From an uncultured bacterium (lineage in GTDB: Bacteria > Patescibacteriota > Minisyncoccia > Phycocordibacterales > UBA9973): DNA of 7,306 nt. The notes under the pieces were generated by a model. The model was not told where the DNA came from and ran no database searches. It saw nothing but the letters and a program-made list of their open reading frames with translations. This document shows positions 1 to 4,655 of the stretch, in pieces (within the stretch, counting starts at the first letter, position 1; each line of letters begins with the position of its first letter). Both the position numbers and the translations under genes were made by a program. The stretch covers positions 1 to 7,306 of the forward strand of contig CAIVNB010000022.1 of the NCBI GenBank assembly GCA_903907175.1, in the 5' to 3' direction.

Positions 1-1430
1 ATAGGACTTTTTCTCCTAATAAAATTTTGCCGATGAACTTAAAAGAATTGTCTTCCGTGTTCCATTTCCCAGTTGGAATTTTAGGGCAAGCTCAACTTAA
101 AGAAGCAAAATCAGGCATTGCTCCTGCTCCGATTGAAATGGAGAAGGATGGAATACTGCTTGGCATAAATGACTATCGTGGCAGAGAGACTGAAATACGA
201 ATGGCCCGTGAAGACAGGGTTCGTCATATGTACGTAATAGGGCAGACGGGTACTGGTAAGACAAACATCATGCTCAATATGATTACCCAAGATATAAAAA
301 ATGGAGATGGCTGTTGTTATATCGATCCGCATGGCACTGACATACAGACCATACTTTCTCGTATACCAAAAGAACGAATTGATGATGTAATTTATTTTGA
401 TCCCGCATATACGGCAAGACCTATGGGGCTCAACATGCTCGAGTTTGATCCAAAATATCCAGAGCAGAAGACTTTCGTGGTAAATGAACTTATGGGAATT
501 TTCAATAAACTATTTGATATGAAAACTTCTGGAGGACCAATGTTTGAACAATATTTTAAAAATAGTGCTTTCTTAATAATGGAAGATCCTGAGTCTGGTT
601 GTACTTTGCTTGAAATCTCAAGAGTCTTGGCTGATAAAGAATTTCGTGATATGAAATTGGCAAAATGTAAAAATCCAATAATTAAACAGTTTTGGATTGC
701 GGCGGAACAAACAACGGGGGACCAATCGTTAGCAAACTTCGTTCCATACATCACATCTAAGTTTGATAACTTTATTTCAAATGACATTATGCGTCCGGTA
801 GTGCTTCAAGAAAAATCGGTATTTAATTTCCGTGAAATTATGGATAATAAAAAAATTCTTTTAGTGAATCTTTCTAAAGGACGATTAGGAGAAATGAATG
901 CAAATTTGATTGGACTTGTGCTCGTAGGTAAGATTCAAATGGCAGCACTTTCCAGAGTAGATATGTTTGGACAAAAGATGAATGATTTTTACCTTTATAT
1001 TGATGAGTTCCAAAATGTTACTACAGATTCTATTTCTTCAATATTGTCTGAGGCAAGAAAATATAGATTATCTCTTAATATTGCCCATCAGTATATCTCC
1101 CAATTGGAGGAGGGGATAAAGAATGCTGTTTTTGGAAACGTTGGTTCAATGGCCGTATTTCGGGTGAGTTCCGAGGATGCAGATTTCTTGGAAAAAAGAT
1201 TTCAGCCTACATTTAAATCCGCAGACATTATGAAACTCGATAATTTTAATGCTTATGTGAGTATGCTTGTGAACGGGCAACCTACGAAACCATTTAATCT
1301 TTACACACTTGCGCCAGAAAAAGGCAATGTAGATTTAGTTGAAAATCTAAAACAGCTTTCATATTTGAAATATGGCCGTGACCGTGATGAAATTGAAGGG
1401 GAGATAATGGCAAAATACGAAAGGCAATAA
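1..1430 (+). CDS. TraG/VirD4-like type IV secretion/conjugation ATPase, 5'-truncated by window edge
   Basis: ATPase of the VirD4/TraG/VirB4 superfamily, expected to be membrane-associated and to power DNA or protein transfer or pilus assembly. Counting from the TTG at 27 (467 residues), Walker A is GQTGTGKT at 72-79, Walker B is the hydrophobic stretch ending in YIDEFQN (324-330), and AHQYISQL (353-360) fits the glutamine sensor motif after Walker B. YIDPHG at 98-103 is typical of DUF87/TraG-type ATPases. The frame has no stop upstream of 27. The upstream residues (RTFSPNKILP, then MNLKELSSVFHFP) run straight into an 'EL...YHFP'-like segment that I recall preceding the ATPase domain in Patescibacteria homologues. 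I therefore treat 27 as internal and the N-terminal part, probably with membrane segments, as lying outside the window. The first complete codon begins at 3. There is no clear Shine-Dalgarno before 27 or before the ATG at 33. No relaxase or pilus gene is visible nearby, so the substrate is unknown. Confidence 0.87.
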   Translation, partial: RTFSPNKILPMNLKELSSVFHFPVGILGQAQLKEAKSGIAPAPIEMEKDGILLGINDYRGRETEIRMAREDRVRHMYVIGQTGTGKTNIMLNMITQDIKNGDGCCYIDPHGTDIQTILSRIPKERIDDVIYFDPAYTARPMGLNMLEFDPKYPEQKTFVVNELMGIFNKLFDMKTSGGPMFEQYFKNSAFLIMEDPESGCTLLEISRVLADKEFRDMKLAKCKNPIIKQFWIAAEQTTGDQSLANFVPYITSKFDNFISNDIMRPVVLQEKSVFNFREIMDNKKILLVNLSKGRLGEMNANLIGLVLVGKIQMAALSRVDMFGQKMNDFYLYIDEFQNVTTDSISSILSEARKYRLSLNIAHQYISQLEEGIKNAVFGNVGSMAVFRVSSEDADFLEKRFQPTFKSADIMKLDNFNAYVSMLVNGQPTKPFNLYTLAPEKGNVDLVENLKQLSYLKYGRDRDEIEGEIMAKYERQ

Positions 1431-1459
1431 TTGTTTAAAAAATTTAAGTAATTTTATTG

Positions 1460-1468
1460 TGATATAAT
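1460..1468 (+). promoter_or_regulatory. Extended -10 promoter (TGATATAAT) of the 61-aa gene
   Basis: TGA plus a consensus TATAAT (1463-1468) lies 46 bases before the ATG at 1515. No good -35 is seen at 16-18 bases, which is usual for extended -10 promoters. Transcription would start near 1475. The identical nonamer recurs at 2651-2659. Confidence 0.6.
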
Positions 1469-1503
1469 ATATTGTGGAATATAAAATCTTCTTTAAATTT
1501 AGA

Positions 1504-1509
1504 GGGAGG
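1504..1509 (+). promoter_or_regulatory. Strong Shine-Dalgarno GGGAGG
   Basis: GGGAGG lies 5 bases before the ATG at 1515 and fixes that start. It is the only textbook Shine-Dalgarno in this window. The other genes have none or only a weak AAGAG-like one. Confidence 0.75.
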
Positions 1510-1514
1510 CATTT

Positions 1515-1700
1515 ATGGAAGAAAAAATTGAAAAAGGTAAGTTTTGTTCTTTAGAACAACTTGCTAGGGAAGGTTACAAAAAAAATGATCATGGAATTGG
1601 CTGTTGTGAAATTTGGATTTCAATCAACGGGCATGTTACATGGCTTTTTAGAAATCGTGAGACATATTATGTTGAAGACATTGTAACCAATTACAACTAG
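1515..1700 (+). CDS. Small orphan protein, 61 aa, function unknown
   Basis: I do not recognise this protein. It is 61 residues, begins charged and lysine/glutamate-rich (MEEKIEKGK), and has no transmembrane segment or signal peptide. It contains three cysteines (C11 and the adjacent pair C30-C31), a glycine/histidine-containing turn (NDHGIGCCEIW), and alternating hydrophobic residues at 32-44 (EIWISINGHVTWL) that suggest beta-strands. It ends in an acidic/aromatic tail (YYVEDIVTNYN). It is supported as a real gene by an extended -10 promoter at 1460, a strong Shine-Dalgarno 5 bases before the ATG, and a 16-bp hairpin starting at its stop codon. It therefore looks like a monocistronic unit between the ATPase gene and ndk. 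A small fold with a two-strand hairpin and a possible metal or redox role for the cysteines is only a guess. Confidence 0.72.
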   Translation: MEEKIEKGKFCSLEQLAREGYKKNDHGIGCCEIWISINGHVTWLFRNRETYYVEDIVTNYN

Positions 1701-1737
1701 GAGATTATTTCTTTATAAAAAAAATAATCTCCTAGTT
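1695..1737 (+). terminator. 16-bp perfect hairpin overlapping the stop codon; possible terminator
   Basis: Arms 1695-1710 and 1722-1737 are perfectly complementary, with an 11-base loop (1711-1721). The stop codon TAG (1698-1700) sits inside the left arm. The stem is AT-rich in its upper half, with a CTAGGAG/CTCCTAG base. No run of T follows the right arm, so it is not a classical intrinsic terminator. It could end or stabilise the small mRNA. Confidence 0.5.
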
Positions 1738-1754
1738 ACACAATCATTTTTAAT

Positions 1755-1783
1755 TTGGAATTTTAAGTGAACTCTGATAATAT
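1755..1783 (+). promoter_or_regulatory. Probable ndk promoter
   Basis: A -35-like TTGGAA (1755-1760) is followed after 17 bases by TAATAT (1778-1783), which is preceded by TGA (extended -10). Transcription would start near 1790, leaving a leader of about 24 bases. Further TATA-like hexamers at 1786-1797 make the exact -10 uncertain. Confidence 0.45.
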
Positions 1784-1813
1784 GCTTATATTATAAATTT
1801 AATTTTTAAGAGT

Positions 1814-2398
1814 ATGAAACATCCAAAAGAAGAACAAACATATGTGATGATAAAGCCAGATGGCGTCCGAAAAGGATTGATAGGGGAGATTATTAAACGT
1901 TTTGAGCAACGTGGTTTGAAAATAGTTGCCCTTGAAATGAGCCAGCCATTATATGAGCAAATGGATAATCACTATCCCAAAAATGAAGAGTGGGTAACCC
2001 GTTTAGGTGAAAAAACAAAAACTACTTACGAAAAGTATGGTTATGATTTATTTACAGACTTTGGCACAGACGATACTTCAAAGATTGGCCCTGAAGTTCG
2101 TAAATGGGTTATTGATTTTATGATGAGTGCACCAGTTGTCAAAATGATAGTACAAGGAGTGCATGCAGTGGACGTTGTTCGAAAAGTTGCAGGGGAAACA
2201 ATGCCTTATAAAGCTCTCGCGGGTACGATTCGTGGAGATTTTTCTATCGATTCTCCAGCGCTTGCTAATAAAGAAAAAAGAGCAGTAATGAATGTCGTTC
2301 ATTGCTCAGAAACTCCAGAAGAAGCTGAACATGAAATTAAGCATTGGTTTGGAAATTCTCCAGTTTTTACCTACAAGCGTTTTGGAGTAGATGAGTAG
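1814..2398 (+). CDS. ndk: Nucleoside diphosphate kinase, long variant
   Basis: Cytoplasmic enzyme that transfers the gamma phosphate from ATP to nucleoside diphosphates through a phosphohistidine, balancing NTP and dNTP pools. Visible family motifs are YVMIKPDGV (10-18), GLIGEIIKRFEQRGLKIVAL (21-40), FMMSAPVVKMIVQG (102-115), VVRKVAGET (121-129), GTIRGDF (137-143) and NVVHCSETPEEAEHEI (160-175), with catalytic His163. Lys14, Tyr54, Arg123, Thr129, Arg140 and Asn160 match the usual active-site set. At 194 aa it is well above the common 135-150. About 33 residues are inserted between Tyr54 and the FMMS motif, and roughly 9 more lie between GDF and NVVH, so the reading frame is intact but enlarged. 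Only a weak AAGAG precedes the ATG. The enzymatic identity is secure. The effect of the insertions is not known from sequence. Confidence 0.95.
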   Translation: MKHPKEEQTYVMIKPDGVRKGLIGEIIKRFEQRGLKIVALEMSQPLYEQMDNHYPKNEEWVTRLGEKTKTTYEKYGYDLFTDFGTDDTSKIGPEVRKWVIDFMMSAPVVKMIVQGVHAVDVVRKVAGETMPYKALAGTIRGDFSIDSPALANKEKRAVMNVVHCSETPEEAEHEIKHWFGNSPVFTYKRFGVDE

Positions 2399-2440
2399 AA
2401 AAGTCAAACTTGTTTTTGTTCAGATTTTGTGTTTTTTTGA

Positions 2441-2461
2441 AAATTTTTGTTGCAAAAATTT
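2441..2461. repeat. 9-bp AT-rich inverted repeat downstream of ndk
   Basis: AAATTTTTG (2441-2449) and CAAAAATTT (2453-2461) are separated by TTG. It lies 43 bases after the ndk stop and overlaps the putative -35 of the RNA gene. It might end the ndk transcript, but no clean T tract follows. Confidence 0.35.
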
Positions 2462-2477
2462 ATAGATAAGTTAAACT
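2450..2477 (+). promoter_or_regulatory. Promoter of the structured RNA gene
   Basis: TTGCAA (2450-2455), a 16-base spacer, then TAAACT (2472-2477). The predicted start at about 2484 coincides with the first paired base of the long closing helix, which supports both calls. Confidence 0.5.
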
Positions 2478-2483
2478 TTTAGT

Positions 2484-2607
2484 AGGGTTATTTCCAATTA
2501 TTACCTAGAACAATAATTTTTGGGAGCTTCGATCTTACGTGACCTTGGTCACATAAGTCTAGCACCCACCTAGCGTTAAGCTACGGTAATATATTGGAAA
2601 TAGTCCT
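2484..2607 (+). ncRNA. ssrS: Structured small RNA, 6S RNA-like candidate
   Basis: A non-coding stretch folds by eye into the 6S plan. The closing helix is 22 bp (2484-2505 with 2585-2607) with two G-U pairs and a single bulged T2592. An unpaired 5' bubble strand runs 2506-2520. The terminal hairpin spans 2521-2568: UGGG/CCCA, GCU/AGC, GA/UC and CUUA/UAAG, then GUGAC closed by a CUUG tetraloop (2544-2547), with small internal loops between. The 3' bubble strand (2569-2584) holds a mini-hairpin, UAGC-GUUAA-GCUA. 6S RNA mimics an open promoter and binds housekeeping RNA polymerase to modulate transcription. A promoter 5' and an intrinsic terminator 3' frame the gene. The structure is seen directly. 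The 6S name is inferred from architecture and size, since I cannot match a conserved primary sequence. SRP RNA, tmRNA and RNase P RNA motifs are absent. Confidence 0.62.
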
Positions 2608-2615
2608 AAAAAAGT

Positions 2616-2640
2616 TCTCCGCAATATGCGGAGATTTTTT
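2616..2640 (+). terminator. Rho-independent terminator of the small RNA
   Basis: Stem TCTCCGCA/TGCGGAGA (2616-2623 and 2627-2634), loop ATA, followed directly by six T. Six A (2608-2613) lie upstream, so it could also act on the other strand. It sits 8 bases after the closing helix. Confidence 0.85.
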
Positions 2641-2650
2641 ATTTTCTAGA

Positions 2651-2659
2651 TGATATAAT
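2651..2659 (+). promoter_or_regulatory. Extended -10 promoter upstream of the membrane protein gene
   Basis: TGATATAAT, identical to the element at 1460-1468, starts 11 bases after the terminator. The start would fall near 2666, giving a leader of about 72 bases that contains the whole inverted repeat 2672-2738. No convincing -35 is present. Confidence 0.55.
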
Positions 2660-2671
2660 GAAATTTACTTG

Positions 2672-2738
2672 TCCCGTTAGAAATTCAAAGAAAACGGGAT
2701 TAAAGACAAAAGATTATTAATTTAAATTTCTAATGGGA
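2672..2738 (+). repeat. Inverted repeat ending at a start codon (copy 1), with an alternative internal arm
   Basis: Left arm TCCCGTTAGAAATT (2672-2685) pairs with right arm AATTTCTAATGGGA (2725-2738), 14 bp with one G-U (2676/2734). The last paired base is the A of the ATG at 2738. A third segment, AACGGGA (2693-2699), is perfectly complementary to the first seven bases of the left arm and would compete with the right arm. The whole unit lies in the predicted 5' leader. A related inverted repeat occupies the same position relative to the gene at 4656. Confidence 0.7.
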
Positions 2739-3151
2739 TGGAAATTACCAATATCTTGGATAGAAAAAAACTTTCAAAACGTATTGCATTTGCTACTATT
2801 GCAATATTTTCTTTTGATTTTATTGCAGCAAGGTTTTATTGGTATTTTAGTATTTGGTATTTTGATATGTTTATGCATTTCTTGGGAGGTTTTTGGATTG
2901 GGCTTTTGATATTCTGGATTTTTTATACTAAAGATTTTTTCGTTAAGGATATTTTAAAGATTTTTTTGTTAATATTTATTATTGGTTTTGCTTGGGAATT
3001 ATTTGAAGTAATTTTTAATAATTATATTGCAGGAAATACTTTTAATCTTTTTGACACATTATCGGATTTGTTATTTGATTTAGCTGGAGGAGGATTTTCC
3101 ATAATTTATTTCTTAAAAAGAATTATGATAAAAAAGAAAATTGAGATATAA
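2738..3151 (+). CDS. Polytopic inner-membrane protein, 137 aa, possibly YjdF/DUF2238-like
   Basis: A very hydrophobic protein with about four membrane segments, roughly at residues 16-34, 42-63, 72-93 and 108-127, and a basic C-terminus (KRIMIKKKIEI). Polar residues lie inside or at the edges of helices: D43 and H47 in FDMFMHFLGGFWIG, W86-E87 and E90 in FAWELFEV, and D106, D110 and D114 in DTLSDLLFDLAGGG. A His-Gly-Gly helix, a WE..E helix and a D...D...D helix followed by glycines resemble the YjdF/DUF2238 membrane family, but I only infer this from pattern. The function is unknown. The intramembrane acidic residues could bind metal or protons. The ATG is the last three bases of the leader inverted repeat context (GGGATGG), and no Shine-Dalgarno is present. 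The nuclease gene follows after 7 bases, so co-transcription is likely. Confidence 0.8.
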   Translation: MEITNILDRKKLSKRIAFATIAIFSFDFIAARFYWYFSIWYFDMFMHFLGGFWIGLLIFWIFYTKDFFVKDILKIFLLIFIIGFAWELFEVIFNNYIAGNTFNLFDTLSDLLFDLAGGGFSIIYFLKRIMIKKKIEI

Positions 3152-3152
3152 T
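3147..3152 (+). promoter_or_regulatory. TATAAT placed for a leaderless nuclease mRNA
   Basis: A perfect TATAAT overlaps the end of the membrane protein gene and lies 6 bases before the ATG at 3159. That puts the expected transcription start on the A of the start codon. The -35 (TTATGA, 3123-3128, 18-base spacer) is poor and the TG extension is absent. Confidence 0.4.
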
Positions 3153-3158
3153 TAGACT

Positions 3159-4523
3159 ATGGCAAGTCTAGTTAAGATAACATTTTGTGGAGGAACTGGC
3201 TCAGTAACAGGAGCTAATTTTTTATTAGAAGCAGATGGTAAAAAAATATTAGTTGATTGTGGACTTACTCAGGGGACAAAATTAGCAGATGATATCAATT
3301 GGGATTCTTTTCCTTACAATCCTAAAGAAATAGATATTCTTTTTATTACTCATGCTCATGTAGATCACTTGGGAAGGGTGCCAAAATTAATTAGTGAAGG
3401 ATTCCGTGGAAAGATTTATTCTACATTACCTACCAAGGCTCTTGCGTTGCCAATGCTTGAAGATACAGCTGGAATACTTTCAAAAAATAGGGATTATGAT
3501 TTGAGAGATATGTATTCTCCAGAAAATATAAAATTAGCTTTGTCTCTATGGCAGGGGTACAACTACCACGAGACTTTGAAGATAAGTGAAAATTTAGAAG
3601 TTTCTTTTTTGAATGCCGGACATATTTTAGGGTCAGCAATGGTCCAATTTGTTTTGGAAAAAAAGAAGATTCTTTTTACTGGGGATCTAGGAAATAGCCC
3701 ATCAATGCTGCTTCCTGATACTGAAATTGTAAATGACATTGATTATTTAGTGATGGAGAGTACTTATGGGGACAGAAATCATGAATCAAGAGATGATCGT
3801 AGAAAAAATCTAGAAAGAGCGATTGAAGATAATTATAAAAGAAAAGGGACATTAATAATTCCAACTTTTTCTCTTGAAAGATCACAAGAACTCCTTTTTG
3901 AATTAAATGAATTGGTAGAAAATAATCGTATTCCCGTGATGCCAATTTTCCTTGATTCACCGCTTGCGATTCGTTTGACTGAAATTTTTAAACAATTTAA
4001 GAGTTATTTTAATGAATCGGCTCAAAAAGCTATGGTTCACGAAAAACATATTTTTGATTTTCCAGGGCTACATGAAACATTAAGATCAGAAGAATCAAAA
4101 ATGATTGGCAATGTGGCTAACCCCAAAGTTGTGATAGCTGGTTCTGGTATGTCTTCGGGTGGTAGAATTGTTCATCATGAAAGGCATTACTTACCTGATC
4201 CCAATAATACACTTCTCTTGACTGGATATCAGGCAGTTGGGACACCTGGACGTTTAATACAAGAAGGAGTTAAAACTGTGCACATAACAGGAGAAGATGT
4301 AATTGTACGTTCACATGTTGTTACAATAACCGGATATTCGGGGCATAAAGATTCTGACGGATTAATTGATTTTGTTGAAAATACTAGTGATTCGATTAAA
4401 AAAGTTTTTGTGGTAATGGGTGAACCAAAATCTTCTTTATTCCTTGTACAAAAATTGAGAGACAATTTGGGTATTGATGCATACAATCCAGAGAGGGGAG
4501 AAAGTGTTTCATTTTTTTGTTAG
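3159..4523 (+). CDS. Beta-CASP metallo-beta-lactamase RNA nuclease (CPSF73/TTHA0252 type)
   Basis: Zinc-dependent nuclease of the MBL fold with a beta-CASP insert, cytoplasmic, expected to cleave or trim RNA. Motifs in order: FCGGTGSVTGANFLLE (9-24, fold start), THAHVDH (64-70, motif 2), GHILGSA (154-160, motif 3 with His155), FTGDLGN (173-179, motif 4 with Asp176), MESTYGDR (199-206, motif A), GSGMSSGGRIVHH (328-340), LTGYQAVGTPGR (354-365, motif B region), and ITGYSGHKDSDG (390-401, motif C with His396). All metal ligands are present. At 454 aa it is the normal length of the bacterial single-domain group, without the KH or RNase J extensions. In place of the frequent HGE near the C-terminus it has MGE (420-422). 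No Shine-Dalgarno is visible. It may share the transcript of the membrane gene 7 bases upstream, or use the TATAAT at 3147. RNA rather than DNA as substrate is inferred from the family. Confidence 0.9.
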   Translation: MASLVKITFCGGTGSVTGANFLLEADGKKILVDCGLTQGTKLADDINWDSFPYNPKEIDILFITHAHVDHLGRVPKLISEGFRGKIYSTLPTKALALPMLEDTAGILSKNRDYDLRDMYSPENIKLALSLWQGYNYHETLKISENLEVSFLNAGHILGSAMVQFVLEKKKILFTGDLGNSPSMLLPDTEIVNDIDYLVMESTYGDRNHESRDDRRKNLERAIEDNYKRKGTLIIPTFSLERSQELLFELNELVENNRIPVMPIFLDSPLAIRLTEIFKQFKSYFNESAQKAMVHEKHIFDFPGLHETLRSEESKMIGNVANPKVVIAGSGMSSGGRIVHHERHYLPDPNNTLLLTGYQAVGTPGRLIQEGVKTVHITGEDVIVRSHVVTITGYSGHKDSDGLIDFVENTSDSIKKVFVVMGEPKSSLFLVQKLRDNLGIDAYNPERGESVSFFC

Positions 4524-4558
4524 AAAAAGACGATGGATCCCGTTAGAAGTTATTTAGT

Positions 4559-4586
4559 TTGTTAAAGTAATTTAAAGTGTTATACT
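4559..4586 (+). promoter_or_regulatory. Promoter of the LOG-fold gene unit
   Basis: TTGTTA (4559-4564), a 16-base spacer, and TATACT (4581-4586) with a TGT extension (4578-4580). Transcription would start near 4593, giving a leader of about 63 bases. Confidence 0.55.
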
Positions 4587-4624
4587 GATTAAGTTTTATA
4601 GTCGTTTTAATAAAAATAATTTTC

Positions 4625-4642
4625 GGAAATCTAAAGATTTCC
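4625..4642 (+). promoter_or_regulatory. Leader hairpin directly before the right repeat arm
   Basis: GGAAATC (4625-4631) and GATTTCC (4636-4642) form a 7-bp stem with a TAAA loop, one base before the right arm of the inverted repeat and 13 bases before the ATG. It occurs where a ribosome would load and may affect translation initiation. No T tract follows, so it is not a terminator. Confidence 0.5.
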
Positions 4643-4655
4643 TACTTCTAACGGG

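Noticed and set aside
27..35. TTG at 27 or ATG at 33 as the true start of the ATPase
   Set aside because: The frame is open to the window edge, the upstream residues continue smoothly into the domain, and no Shine-Dalgarno or promoter precedes either codon.
111..787. Open frames on the minus strand opposite the ATPase gene
   Set aside because: They lie fully inside a well-supported ATPase gene, have no start signals, and their translations show no recognisable motifs.
2484..2607. Signal recognition particle RNA, tmRNA or RNase P RNA as the identity of the structured RNA
   Set aside because: The SRP GGAAGG...AGCAG apical motif, the tmRNA tRNA-like ends with GGTTCGA, and the size and conserved core of RNase P RNA are all absent.
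3676..3960. Minus-strand 94-codon frame inside the nuclease gene
   Set aside because: It overlaps the conserved motif-A region of the nuclease and has no independent support.
4533..4565. Ten-codon frame (MDPVRSYLVC) beginning in the left repeat arm
   Set aside because: A possible leader peptide, but it has no Shine-Dalgarno, lies upstream of the predicted promoter and has no counterpart at copy 1.
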